Origin: Achatina immaculata | Lineage: Eukaryota; Mollusca; Gastropoda; Stylommatophora; Achatinidae | Direction of reading: 5' to 3' | NCBI GenBank assembly: GCA_009760885.1 | Contig: CM019691.1 | Coordinates: forward strand, 24,799,314-24,863,313 | DNA: 64,000 nt | Shown: positions 45,081-56,527 of the stretch, piece by piece | Layout: each line of letters opens with the position of its first letter | Position numbering within the stretch: position 1 is the first letter of the stretch | Position numbers and translations under genes: made by a program | The notes under the pieces: model-generated | Databases searched by the model: none | Seen by the model: the letters and a program-made list of their open reading frames with translations, nothing else | What the model was told of the DNA's origin: nothing

Positions 45081-48000
45081 GGGCATGGTCATTGGAGGCA
45101 CAATATTCCCACACAAAGAGATACATAAAACAACGTGGATATCTCCAGATGATAGAACTAGAAACCAGATAGATCATTTTTGTATTAGAAAGCAATACAG
45201 AACATCTCTCATAGATGTAAGGGCTTATAGGGGTGCAGATGTCAACAGTGATCACAACCTGTGCATAGGGAAAATAAAACTAAAATTGAAAAGCCAACAC
45301 AAGAAATCAGTACACAGAAAGATAAACAGCCACAGCCTACAAGAAGAAAATACTAACATTAATTTCAATCAGGAACTTGCCAATCATTCCACAACACCCA
45401 GTGAAGTTGAGGAGATAGGTATAGATGAATTATGGAAGCGCTGGACTGAAAAAATCAAATAGAAAAGCATGGATATCAGATAAAACATGAAAAGTATATA
45501 CATGAAAGATGAGCAGTCAAATTAGACATGTTGAATGCAAAAACAGATCTTGGAAAAGATCTGGTGAAAGCAACATAAATAAAGAAATAGACAAGAAAGT
45601 AAAAAGTTCAGCTAGAAGGGATAAAAGAGAATACATAGACAATATGGCGAAAGAGGCAGAAAAAGCAGCAAAAACAGGAGACAGCAAAACTTTATATAAC
45701 ATACAAAAGAGGCTAACAGGTACTATTACATCTAAAGAAAGACCAATCCTTAGCAAAACTGGAACCCTATTAACATGAAATAAAGACCAAAACCAAAGAT
45801 GGGCTGAATACTTCCAAGAAATACTTAATCGACCACACCCAAAAGAATTGTTAAACCTTGAAACTGACTTACCAGCCCCACAACTAAATGTCAACCTAGA
45901 TGAAATTAAATTGCATGAAATTGAAACAGCAATGAATTTAATGGGTAACAACAAAGCTGCAGGTGAAGATGAAACAACAGCCGAAATGTTAAAAACTATC
46001 AATAGTGACAACATGAGACAACTACAGAGAATGTTTAACAAGATTTGGAAAGAAGAGAAGGTCCCTTCTAATTGGAAAAAAGGAATCATTGTTAAAATAC
46101 CAAAAAAAAGGCAACTTTAGTGACTGTAACAACTGGAGAGGAGTAACCTTAATATCTGTTGTGTCAAAAGTATTTTGCAAGGTCATTTTGAATAGACTTA
46201 ACTCTTTGTATACTGGAGGTGTTCCCCTCAAAAGACCAAGGGGGGTAAATTTCATAATGTTGTCACATTTAAAAGAATGACAAAGGCATAATCTGATTTA
46301 TAGCATCATATATTATATGTTAATTTGAAGAAGAAAAAATGTATTTTGTTTTTCTAATAAAATTTTTTACATTTTGTTAGTATACAACAAAAAAAGAGCT
46401 AAGAACTGAGAATAAAGAATGGAAAATGAAGGAATAAAATAAATTTTTTGTCACTTACCCATCAAGTTAATCCAATGTAGTTGGTCATATAATTCCATAA
46501 TGAATAAAAATGTACACAAGCACCTTTTCTTCACATATCTTCCAAAATTTACATGAAAATATACACTAGTTATGCATTCACAGCAAACTAAAAACACCAA
46601 GAGGGTAGGTAATATTTACATGAAAACAAGAGGGTGGTCACTGACTAATATTTACCAGAAAACAGGCCATTGTGTTTTTTTTTTTAATTTGAAGCATTCT
46701 ACAACATTTAATTTTTTCAGTTACACAATCACCAGCATTACTTATTGTGATATTACAGCTAGTACTAGCAAAAAGCTGAGAAGTAGTATTACCAGCTACC
46801 CTTCTAACACATTTTGCTGCTGGACCAAAAAAAAACATCCTAATCCTTTGAATCAGTGCCACGTGGGTCCGAAAATTCACAATCTTTACTACTGCATTCT
46901 CTACGCCACAGTCTAGACGTTTTTACATTAAATTCTGAGCTTGTAATGCAGAAATACGTTGCTGTGGACGAGAGGAACTAGCACTGGAAGCCATATTTGT
47001 TGTTAAACAAAAACCTAGCAACGATAAACTTTGAAAAACTCGCATTAGAATTAACACAGAATCACTCTGTTTTCGGTTCAACCACGTGCCTTTTGTGGAG
47101 AAATGAAGACCGGAAGGAAGTCAACTGCTGGTTTTAAGATACTTTGATTATTTTCAAAATTAGAGAGCTACAAACCATCATCGCGCTACGTGAAGATTGG
47201 TAATACTGAACAGGGATGCAACCACGCAGGACGTGTCCAAAGGAGAGAAAGAGTTAAAGATATAGTGGATAGTGCAATGAGAGAAGAACAAGCAGGATTT
47301 CGAAAAGGGAGAAGCTGTCTCGACCAGATCTTTACTCTCAGAATAATACTTGAAGAACATATTGAAAAGCAGAAACCATTAATACTGAACTTCATAGATT
47401 TTAAAAAGACATTTGATAGCATACACAGAGATTCATTATGGAGAATTTTAAGTCTATATGGAATACCATCTAAAATTGTCAACATCATTAAGGACTTATA
47501 CAATGGATATGTTTGTGCAGTCAAAACAGAAGAAGGGATGAATGAATGGTTCCAGATTGAAACAGGTATGAAACAAGGATGTATACTGTATCCTTTACTT
47601 TTTGAGATTACAATAGACTTCATAATGAAAAAATGCTGCACAGGTAACACAGGTATTGACTGGGTACATGGGACCCAACTAGAAGATCTTGATTTTGCTG
47701 ATGACATAACTCTTATCAGTAATAATGTGAATTCCATGCAAGAAAAAACAGATAGCCTGTCTTCAATGGCTAGCAAAATAGGACTTGAAATTAACAAAGA
47801 CAAAACAAAAATAATGAAAATTCCTATTAATCAAAATGGAAAAATACACATAGAAGGGACAGATATTGAAGAAATCAATCAATCAATTTGCATACCTTGG
47901 CAGCTACATAGACCAGGATGGTGACACTAGAAAGGAAGTTAGGATCAGAATTGCAAAGGCAGCATCAATCTTCAAGAATGTTGAGAACATTTGGAATTCA

Positions 48001-48501
48001 AAAGTTATAAGTGCAAAAACCAAGTTAAGACTATTCAATTCAAATGTAATATCCACCCTCATTTATGCAAGTGAAAGCTGGAAAACAACTAAAGAAATAG
48101 AAAAGAAATTAGACTCTTTTGAAAACAAATGCATAAGGAAAATACTCGGCATCAAGTGGAACGAATTGAAGAACAATGCAGAGATAAGACAGATGACTGA
48201 ACAACAACCAGTATCATGGGTGATCAGGAAAAGGAGATGGACATATGTTGGTCACTTGATGAGAAGAAATGATCAGAGAATCCCAAAACAAGCTATCAAG
48301 TGGAACACAACAGGCCAAAGAAAAAGAGGCAGACCGCGTGAAACTCTGAAGAGGACATTATTAAGAGAGGCCAAATTAACAGGCATAAAATCCTTTGATG
48401 AAGTTGAGAGACTCGCCGAAGACAGGAAAAATTGGTGAACTACTTTGCGAGCCCTATGTGACGTTTAATGGCACGGGTAGGATATAAGATATAAGATATA
48501 A
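45081..48501 (+). mobile_element. LINE family C, longest copy (C8), split by a TTAA element
   Basis: 3,421 bp including a nested insert. It starts inside the AP-like endonuclease ([20 protein letters not shown], then IDHFCIRK and SDHNLCIG). It continues through MNLMGNNKAAGEDETTAEML and NNWRGVTLISVVSKVFCKVI, is broken by the element 46202-47253, then resumes with EEQAGFRKGRSCLDQIF, TGMKQGCILYPLLFEI, FADDITLI and the C-terminal RKRRWTYVGHLMRR. Several stops and shifts show decay. The tail is three ATATAAG-like units. The 12-bp duplication GAACATGAAAGA at 45069-45080 and 48502-48513 is exact. Confidence 0.9.
46202..47253. mobile_element. TTAA element copy 3, nested in LINE C8
   Basis: 1,052 bp flanked by TTAA at 46198-46201 and 47254-47257. 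Ends read inward start CTCTTTGTATACTGG and CTCTTTCTCTCCTTTG. Removing it with one TTAA joins CKVILNRL to KDIVDSAMREEQ in one frame of the LINE reverse transcriptase, which proves both the borders and the insertion. No intact transposase frame is present. Confidence 0.8.
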
Positions 48502-48784
48502 GAACATGAAAGAAATTGCTTCTTCATTATGACAACACAACCAAAAAAAACACACATACATAAACATTTGCACATGCACACACACCAGCCTCTTTAAAAA
48601 TATATTAGCAAAATTTCACTGTCATGTACTAGATGTATTATATCTTACCATCAACATGATTTTCATGGCTTGATAGAAATCCATTTGTTGGAATATATGA
48701 ACCAATGAGATATATGAACATAGAGATAGTTTCCGTTATCATGTGGTAGCATGTAAATAACTACGTTTTTTTTTAAAATGTTAG

Positions 48785-48930
48785 ATACCAGAAGAGAGTT
48801 ACACATTTGTTGTTGTGTTGACAAGTGCAGAGACTGATGCACAGCTGAATGAAGACAGCTTATCAGCTCTGATAACTATTGATCCTAGTGATGATATAAG
48901 GGGACTAGTACAGTTTACTCAGAATTCAAG
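48785..48930 (+). CDS. ADGRV1: exon 28: end of Calx-beta 13, start of Calx-beta 14
   Basis: 146 bases, phase 0 start and phase 2 end; acceptor AAAATGTTAG, donor TCAAG|GTTTGT. Joined to exon 27 it gives NDDIPEESYTFVVVL, a complete acidic segment. DPSDDIRGLVQFTQNS is the link to repeat 14. Its upstream intron is expanded by the 3.4-kb LINE C8. Confidence 0.91.
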
Positions 48931-49066
48931 GTTTGTCTGTGATGTCTGCTATAACATCAGATTACACAAAAAATCTTAATAACATGTGACTGCTTTTGCA
49001 AAATAGTTCAGCTATATGACAGACACACTGAATCACTGAACAGTAAAGTTGTGTCTCATTGAGTAG

Positions 49067-49281
49067 TTAGTGGTTCTGTTCTTGCTGAATAATAAAGGTA
49101 GATAGAGGTGTATGGTGTAGTTTTACAAAGTGAAGGAGGGAGTGAGTAAAGTGAGAAAAAAATGAATAGAAAGTATGAGAGGGTATAAATGAAAAACATA
49201 CAACATCTAATATTTCGGCGTGAGCCTTTTTCGAGGATTACATACAAACAAACAAAAAATGAAGAACTTATCTTAATGTGG
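49067..49281 (-). mobile_element. element F copy 2
   Basis: The minus strand reads AATCCTCGAAAAAGGCTCAC, GCCGAAATATTAGATG, then TTTTCATTTATACCCTCTC and ACCATACACCTCTATCTACC, matching copy 1. Confidence 0.6.
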
Positions 49282-49760
49282 CCCCCTCCAGAAGTAGGAA
49301 ACAGAAGTGTTTATCTATTCTTGCTGGAGAGGCCTCAGGTAGTCTACCTTTAAAAATAGGTACCTGGCTCTTCCCAGAACTAGGAAAAGAAAGATGGCCA
49401 GATGTGATACTGACCATATCATTCTTTATTGTAATGACCAATCAAAGAGAATGTAGCTCTAACTGCATATCTGAGATATACCTTAGCGGCATAGGTCAGG
49501 GCTCCTTTATAGTTCATTATCTTTAGTACAGATATTTTGTATGTATGTGTTTTTAAAGACAATTTTTGGATGGAGACAAACAAGACATCTAGAAGTTTTC
49601 ATTCTACATTGACCAGAATAGTTTTGTTTATGACACTAGTCATAAAGTATTTTTTAATATAACATTTAAAAATGATTGAATTGAGATTAAACACCAAAGT
49701 TATAATGTTTCTTGCTTTCAAACTCTATATTAAATCTTTAGTTTCCTAATTTGTTTTCAG

Positions 49761-49965
49761 AACTGTAATTGTTGGAGAAAATGACCGTACAGTGCAGCTT
49801 GGAGTAGAAAGAGTCAAAGGTCAAAAGTATGAAGTATCTATTACTTATAATACACAGCAAATGACATCGAATGTCATAGTGTCAGGAGTGACAGTTTACC
49901 CTGCCCTTGATGCCCAGGATTTCCGTGGACAGTTGGGGAACTTCACTTTCACACCAGTCTCTCAG
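49761..49965 (+). CDS. ADGRV1: exon 29: body of Calx-beta 14
   Basis: 205 bases; the first base completes an arginine codon, and the exon ends in phase 0. Acceptor TTTGTTTTCAG, donor CAG|GTAGGA. It encodes TVIVGENDRTVQLGVERV, KYEVSITYNTQQM and DFRGQLGNFTFTPVS. The D-F loop is kept, but the hairpin lacks the G-x-F-G turn. Confidence 0.92.
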
Positions 49966-50478
49966 GTAGGAGAGACTTGCTTTTTCATATAGAGCATAAA
50001 TTTTAGCCAACAAATAAAGTCAACTCATTCTCTTTTCGAGTTTCAGCATGGGATGGCAGATAATTTGCTTTCATTGCTTTAGGATCTCCCTGTAACTGTA
50101 AACTTCAGTTTTATGCACTGAGGTGAAAAAGGGAGACTTGCTTCAGCGTTTGGTTTCATAGCAGACACCACCATTATGAGAACCTTTTAGTCGCTGACCT
50201 GTTTGTCAGACTAAATAAAAGAACAGCTTGTTTCAAGGAGCATCATGAAGTTGTAGGATGTCTTGCCTAGGTGTGATTCGTTGATCTCTGTATCTGGGGC
50301 ATAGAGACTCCTTATCATTTATATAATAATCATATGATGTGATTCTTTATAATTAACTTCAGAAATATAATATTGCAAATGTAAAATATACATTAATCAT
50401 GAAATGTCTTCTGTTGTGTTTTTGAAAGTTTTCATAAGGAATGTCATATCTGCTTTATGAGAAGAAATTAAATTCAAG

Positions 50479-50623
50479 GGAACTGGAAGACAAAGAAAAC
50501 ATTGAACAGTACTGATTAGAGGATGCAGACTGGATCACCAGGCTCAACACTACAGTGGCCTATGCTTTGTATCTTCCTAATCAGACCCAGTGTGATTTGT
50601 TTATTGAACTGATTAATGGTGAT
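50479..50623 (+). pseudogene. decayed duplicate of exon 27 (Calx-beta)
   Basis: 145 bp aligning end to end with the 147-bp exon 27 (GAAAACATTGAACAGTACTG, TAGAGGATGCAGACTGGATC, GTGTGATTTGTTTATTGAAC). Two one-base deletions shift frame. The donor GTAAGG has become ATAAGG, while the acceptor AG is kept. Similarity continues about 20 bp into the intron, so it is a genomic duplicate and not a retrocopy. It lies in the intron between exons 29 and 30. Confidence 0.87.
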
Positions 50624-51029
50624 ATAAGGATTAGTGCTGTTTTTCACAGCAATATACATGATCTGTGTAAAATATTAAGTGTTGCATATGACGTGCCAAT
50701 CAGATCTACTTACAGTGAAGTTTTGAGCAAATGTAAGATAATAAGCCATGAGAAAGATGTTTTTAAAGATCAGTACTCATATATTCTGCAGTGTTTGACA
50801 GTGTGGATAGTTGTATGAAGGAAAAAAAAAACAGGCTTTCCTAAAGCAAATGATACATCACATCTTTAAAACAGGATATTAACACCTGGAGCACAAAAAG
50901 CATAGATTCTTAGCTTAATAATTCTGTGTAAAGCTGAACTTATCATTCTAGTTTTATTAATTTTTTAAGAAAATTAAATTATCATACATGCTTATAAAAT
51001 TACTATTATACATCATTTTTCCTCACCAG

Positions 51030-51133
51030 GAAGTGAAAAACATTGACATAAGTTTAGTGCCAGTGTTAGCATCAAACAATCCACTGCCCAAACAGTTTTA
51101 CACAAGACTGACCTCACCAACCAATGGAGCAAG
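51030..51133 (+). CDS. ADGRV1: exon 30: C-terminal part of Calx-beta 14
   Basis: 104 bases, phase 0 start and phase 2 end; acceptor TTCCTCACCAG, donor GCAAG|GTCTGT. It encodes EVKNIDISLVPVLASNNPLP and then YTRLTSPTNGAR. The acidic DDxxPExxE is replaced by ASNNPLPKQF, so the last repeat of the array has probably lost calcium binding. Confidence 0.9.
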
Positions 51134-51212
51134 GTCTGTTGCTTTCTTAGTGTCACAATATTTACTCATGAGTTAATACCAAAAGAGACAGTAAAGCATA
51201 GCATATATGGTA

Positions 51213-51400
51213 AAAGAAAAGGTAAAATTCCCGTTTCCGTGCCATTAAGATGTTTTGAGGATATGGTGTAAGGCCTGCATTTCCACAGTCTTCGGAACAT
51301 GAAAGTGTGGTGTGGTCAGTATCATGCTTGGCTGCATTTACCTTCCAAGATTTCTCTGGTACACATTATAAGAGGCTGGGTCAACCCTGGGGTCTTTATT
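51213..51400 (-). mobile_element. tRNA-derived SINE, headless copy
   Basis: Matches the body of the SINE at 36195-36481 (GGTAAAATTCCCGTTTCCGT, GAAAGTGTGGTGTGGTCAGT, GGGTCAACCCTGGGG) but stops before the tRNA-like head, as expected for 5' truncation. Confidence 0.7.
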
Positions 51401-51776
51401 GCATAGACAGACATACACTTTATTTAAATGTGCTTCTAAACAGTTGTGAAGACTTCTGAATTAAAGTGCCATTCATTAAATTCATGTCACTAAGAAACTT
51501 CACCTTAGACCAAAACAATCTCATATAAAAAGTTTCAGAATTAATACATCAGATATAATTTTCATAGAAAATGATATATACTTTTGGTAGGTTTTGCGAT
51601 AGTTCAAAACTGCAGATATTCAATTACAGAACAAATTGTATGGATGACAGTGATTTTAGGTTTAATTTTTTTTTTTTTAATACAAAAAGCTGACAGGTTT
51701 TAAATAAAAGTTTTTTTTACTATTTCACTATTTTTGACATGTTAATTTATAAATGTGACATATAAAAGAAATAATG

Positions 51777-52020
51777 ACTGCAGTAAAACTGGTTTTAGTA
51801 ATAAAGGTAGATAGAGGTGTATGGTTCAGTTTTACAAAACAGCAGAGGGAATGAGGAAAATGAGAAAAAACATAAATGGCAGAGAGTATGAAAGTAAGAT
51901 GAGAATGTATAAATGAAAAATATACAACATCCAATATTTCACCATCAGCCTTTTTGAAGGATTATATATAAGAACAACACAACACAAATAAAAAGAAAAA
52001 TGAAAAACTTAGCTTTGTGG
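51777..52020 (-). mobile_element. element F copy 3, left arm of an inverted pair
   Basis: The minus-strand text AATCCTTCAAAAAGGCTGAT, GGTGAAATATTGGATG matches the other F copies. It faces copy 4, and only LINE A3 and a short spacer separate the two arms. Confidence 0.65.
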
Positions 52021-52032
52021 CATCCTCCTCCT

Positions 52033-52501
52033 CTCTCTCTCTCTCTCTCTCTGAACCTTAAGTGCCCAGGGCACATGGGGCTTCCGCAAGGGTTTTCCAC
52101 AAATGCCTGTCCTTCACCTTTTTTTCTGCTCTTGCCCAGGTGAGCCCTCTATTGCTCAACATCCCTTCTATTGTTCTTCTCCTTGTCTCTTTTGGTCTAC
52201 CCTTACTTCTGTTCCCCTGTGGTGTCCATCTTAGTGCTATTTTTGGTAGTGAGTTGTCAGTCATTCGAAGCACATGTCCCAACCATCGCCAGCGTCTTTC
52301 CTCAATAATTGTTGTCAGTGGCTTCATCTGCATTTCTGCCAACAAGATGTTATTTCTTATGGTGTTTGGCCAAAATATTTGTCTAATTCTTCATAAACAT
52401 TTAGTCTGGAAAGAATTCAACTTGTTTTTTATGGTTTTGGTGATTTTCCAGCATTCACTTCCACAGAGTAGTACACTTAAAACATTATTCTTAAATATCC
52501 T
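52033..52501 (-). mobile_element. LINE family A, 5'-truncated copy (A3)
   Basis: 469 bp, minus strand, with an open C-terminal frame (RRWRWLGHVLRMTDNSLPKI and on to EAPCALGT) and the (GA)n end. The exact 12-bp duplication CATCCTCCTCCT lies at 52021-52032 and 52502-52513. It has inserted between the two arms of the F inverted repeat. Confidence 0.88.
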
Positions 52502-52513
52502 CATCCTCCTCCT

Positions 52514-52745
52514 AATACACTGTTTTTCATTTTTCTTCTTTTTATTTATGTGTTGTGTTGTTCTTGTATGTAATCCTTGAAAAAGACTGATGCTGAAATA
52601 TTGAATGTTGTATGTTTTTCATTTATACATTCTCATCTTACTTTCATGCTCTCTGCCATTTGTGTTTCTTTTCATTTTCCTCATTCCCTCTGCTGTTTTT
52701 TTTTTTTTATACTAAACCATACACTTCTAACTACCTAATTTATGA
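52514..52745 (+). mobile_element. element F copy 4, right arm of the inverted pair
   Basis: Plus-strand text AATCCTTGAAAAAGACTGAT, GCTGAAATATTGAATG and CATTCCCTCTGCTG is the reverse complement of copy 3 over roughly 200 bp. Confidence 0.65.
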
Positions 52746-52793
52746 ATGGCTCCTCCTGTAGTAAAGGGTCACTCTCATTGTGATATTTTGCAG

Positions 52794-52910
52794 GGTTAAC
52801 CCTCAGGCTGGTGTGGCTACTGTTAGGATTGTAAAAGATGCTGATGTTCCTATCTGGAAAGTTGTCTCTGTACCAGGAGATGACCCCTTTGCAGATAATA
52901 ATGTTATTAT
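52794..52910 (+). CDS. ADGRV1: exon 31: end of the Calx-beta array
   Basis: 117 bases, phase 2 to phase 2; acceptor ATATTTTGCAG, donor TTAT|GTAGGT. It encodes VNPQAGVATVRIVKDADVP and then IWKVVSVPGDDPFADNN. The first part is the closing strand of repeat 14. After DVPIWKV the Calx-beta pattern stops and the linker to the membrane-proximal region begins. Confidence 0.91.
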
Positions 52911-53114
52911 GTAGGTGTCAATTTTTTTTTCTAGTTAATCCAGTCCAGTTGGACTGAGAGAGTGAGACTTAACAACAGACACACATACAGCAACAGCAGT
53001 AGCTACAGCAAATGGACAGACACAAATACAAATGATCTGCCTATATTTTCCTAATTAAGCTGATATAAATTATTTTGGGGCTGTTTCATTGGTTATTGTT
53101 TTGACACCCATGCA

Positions 53115-53345
53115 TATGGACAGTCTAGGTTCATTGGCCATATAATGAGAAGAGGATGGATAGAAAATATTTTGACAACAGGAAGAATTGTAGGCAGGAA
53201 TAGCAGAGACAGACCAAGAGAGAAAATCTTAGATGGTATGACAAAATGGCATGGGAGAAGCACAGCAGAACTAATGAATAACATGAAAGATCAGAAACAG
53301 TGGAGAGACATGGTCACACCTCCAGGCATGGCACATGATGATGAT
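53115..53345 (+). mobile_element. LINE family D, 3' end fragment (D2)
   Basis: Encodes FIGHIMRRGWIENILTTGRI, DRPREKILDGMTKWHGRS and MNNMKDQKQWRDMV, then a short GATGAT tail. Confidence 0.75.
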
Positions 53346-53351
53346 ATTATA

Positions 53352-53370
53352 ACACACACACACACACACA

Positions 53371-53424
<54 letters not shown>
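53352..53424. repeat. (CA)n(CT)n microsatellite
   Basis: About 10 CA units followed by about 26 CT units, just after the GAT tail of LINE D2 and 56 bp before exon 32. Confidence 0.95.
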
Positions 53425-53426
<2 letters not shown>

Positions 53427-53480
53427 CCATTTGTTGATTTACAGTCAAAATATAAAAGTTAATTTATCATTTTGTTGCAG

Positions 53481-53591
53481 CTCAGTCATCAGTGAACTTG
53501 AAAACCTGGCTAAAAATCCCTTATCAAAGGACAACCTGAACTTGATAGAAGATGTCCTTGACAAAGTCAATAATCAAGGGAATAAGAGAAA
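53481..53591 (+). CDS. ADGRV1: exon 32: start of GAIN-like helical region
   Basis: 111 bases, phase 2 to phase 2; acceptor TTTTGTTGCAG, donor GAAA|GTAGGT. It encodes SVISELENLAKNPLSKDN, LNLIEDVLDKVNNQGN. The heptad-like leucines and lack of beta pattern suggest alpha helices, as expected for the N-terminal helical subdomain of a GAIN domain. The (CA)n(CT)n microsatellite ends 56 bp upstream. Confidence 0.88.
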
Positions 53592-54649
53592 GTAGGTAGA
53601 TTTTCGTTAATATAGCTTCCAGTTAAGCCTCACAATCATTTTAAAATTTTGTATTTATTTTTCATTAGAGAATTGGAAAATGTTATAAACAATTGATTAT
53701 GCAAGTGAAAATTCGATGAATTTAGAAAAGAAGAAAAATAGGCCAGCAGTTTCAAAGAATGTGAGTTGATCCAAGCAAATCTTATAGGCTGGAACTGCTG
53801 GTTTTTCACTCACTTCTTGTTCTAGTAACAGCTTTATAGCTGCAGGAAAATATCAGTCCTTAAACTAACTTAGCTTATTAGAAAAATGTGTGGTTGCTAG
53901 CCATGTATACCAAGAATATACTAGTTATTAAGAATATACTAGTTATTAAATAGATTTAGTTTAATCTGCTACTATTTAGAAACTTGTGTTATTTTTATAT
54001 AATTAGTAATTATAAAAATGCCATATCCATTTAAAAAAAACACATAAGAAACATAAAAGCACCCAAAACTTTGGTTTTTTAAACTTTCATTTGTAGATAT
54101 GAATTTTCTTTCGTTTTTAAGTCTATTGACATTTGAAATTATTATATTTGTTTTTTTAAATGTTCATGAATTCTGAATTACTATTTTATATGTTATTGAA
54201 TGTGATATATAACTTAAAAAAAAAAAAAAAAGCTAGTAACATCATGGAATAGAAGTTGTGAAGTTCAGTGTGTGTGAAATATTTTAAGAAGTAACCTTTT
54301 GTAAACTTTACAGCAGACCTCATTTCAGTGTGAAGTAAGACACTTCAAACATGTTTCTTGAAACATAAATAGACATTTCATATTTTTCTCTACTGTACAT
54401 TCTTCAGCATTTTCTTATCATACAAATTTTCTAAAATATGAACACGTGATTGTTTTTGTTGAGTCTGATAGAAATGTATCACAGGAACTTAGAAACCAGC
54501 TTAGTGTTTTTATTAATATAGGATTATCACAGTTTTTTATACTCGCTATGAGTAAGGGAGATGATTGCATCATAGTGAGATGTACTCAGTGAATGAAAAT
54601 TAGTCAAGATTCTTATTTTGCCTCAGCATAGTGATTCTAAAAACAGCCT
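53592..54649. other. intron, nothing recognised
   Basis: AT-rich intron after exon 32 with an A run at 54215-54231; no coding or repeat signal. Confidence 0.5.
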
Positions 54650-55400
54650 GTTGTGGAACTTTGATACTGACAGATATCCATGTGACACCTGGATATGTGT
54701 ATACAGATGGATCCGCACATAATGCTACGAAGAATGAAGGGGCTAGAGCACATATTGAATATCCAAACAACACTACTGACAAGATTTGGAAAATACTGCA
54801 ACAACTATGATGCAGAAGTTAGGGCAATTATTGCTGCAGTTGAAAAACTATCAAAATTCAGGTTTGATACAGCCCTATAGTATTTCTCATGAATGCAAGA
54901 TCAGTACTGGAAGCTCTTCAGTGTAGCAAACTACCAGACTTTAAGGACGCCTTGTTGAAAATTTGCTCACAAAACAAGTCACCTTGCAGTGGATTCCATC
55001 CCACTATGGGATACCAGGCAATGAGAAAGCTGACCATCTGGCCAAAGAGGGCACTGAAATGGAGCAACTAGATATACTGATCACTTATAACCAGAATAAA
55101 AATGTGATAAAAGCCTACTGGAAGCCACATACACCACCACGTGATGACTATCACATGCTAAACAGAAAGGAACAAGTCACCAATTTTCCATCTCCAAACA
55201 GGACTCAACTGACTCCAGAGTTATGTGTATACAAAGTTTAAAGTTGATACTTCTACTTTTTGTACATGTGCCCAAGTGCCCCAAACTGTGAAACATATCC
55301 TCCAAAACTGCACCAACTATAAGTCTGAAAAGCAATTACTGGCCCAGTGAAACCACCCAAGAAGTTAAGCTCTTCCATGCATAAACTACAAGAAACTGAA
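54650..55400 (+). pseudogene. LINE RNase H domain and C-terminus, broken
   Basis: Broken frames give HVTPGYVYTDGSAHNA (RNase H first Asp), AEVRAIIAAVEKL (Glu), NARSVLEALQCSKLP and VTLQWIPSHYGIPGNEKADH (the HxGIxGNExAD motif), then a region with CTCAQVPQTVKHILQNC, a zinc-finger-like Cys/His pattern. It is the C-terminal part of an RNase H-bearing LINE (I/Jockey-like group), distinct from families A to D. Confidence 0.82.
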
Positions 55401-55740
55401 ATTTATCCAAGAGACAGGACTGCAGAGATAGGCAGAAAATGTATATGAAGAAGAAGAAGGGACTTTGAAGCTGAAGTTTACAAGTAAGCCTGCTTCTTAG
55501 GTCTAACAAGAAAAATAACATTTGTCCACTCCCAGTCCGAATTATTACGTTTATTATGAAATCTTCACAAAGGTAAAAAAAAAGCTGCTAAAAATATGTT
55601 GTTGCAGAAAGATCCTTTAACATCAGCTGAGGTTTATTATACCAGCAAATTAAAAAAAAAATGTTAGCACCTTTTTCATATGTTCAGATATAATAAAAGA
55701 TAAATTGTCTTAACGGTCTTCTGTGTTTACAAAACTTTAG

Positions 55741-55908
55741 GTTTCCTACAGAAGTTGTCTCAGTGGTGAGGAACCTGTTCTGCAGACTTCTTGACGCTGC
55801 CATTAATGATGCCAGGAGAGGACGCACTTCATTGGTCCAGAAGCTAGAAGAATTTGCAGACACCCTGGTCACAAACACATCCTGTCCACCTGTCATTAAT
55901 AATAATAT
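55741..55908 (+). CDS. ADGRV1: exon 33: GAIN-like helical region
   Basis: 168 bases, phase 2 to phase 2; acceptor CAAAACTTTAG, donor ATAT|GTGAGA. It encodes FPTEVVSVVRNLFCRLLDAA, then RTSLVQKLEEFADTLVT and NTSCPPVINNN. It is helical in character, with two cysteines and an N-x-S/T site (NTS). Confidence 0.89.
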
Positions 55909-56527
55909 GTGAGAGACAATAATTCTAGACTCAGCTGTAGAGAGGAAACTCTGTTATTGAGAACAAAACAACTCCTCTGATAATCAGAGAAACATTTTTA
56001 TTCTCCTCCCTTCACCATTTCAGCACTTTAAACTTCTGATGCTCTAAGGGGGTTGAGCCTTCCCCTGGATCATGACTCTCAGAGATCTTTGAGTTGTTTG
56101 TTTACTGCTTGAATATTCACATTCACTGCTTACCAACATTTTTTGCTGTATGTTCACAGTGAATCCAGTATATCTCCTTATGTCCTGGCACTCATGACCA
56201 AGCCTTATGTCCTTGCCTATTATTGGATTAAGGCATTGTTTCTCACTCCTTCCCTTCTCACTTGTAATAACTTATTCATTCCATCCAGTGTTATGCCATC
56301 AGTTTTATCTGACACCCTGAAGGAACTACAAAAACAAAATGATTCTTTCTGCCTATGTGAGACTGGGTACAAGGAGTTATCTGATATCTTTGTTCATCTT
56401 GCACTAACCATTTTCACCCTCTTCACTCTGTTTATGCATTTGTCACTAGTGTTATCCTGGCAAAACTATAGTAATATAACATAATTTAGATTTGGCATCT
56501 AATACGATGTTAAAGTTTTAAATTAAC
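55909..56527. other. intron stretch, nothing recognised
   Basis: Part of the intron after exon 33. A frame of 113 codons at 56143-56484 has no recognisable motif and I do not call it a gene. Confidence 0.4.

Noticed and set aside
56143..56484. 113-codon open frame after exon 33
   Set aside because: No similarity to the receptor, no splice context, and no motif that I know; the exon 33 to exon 34 phases join without it.
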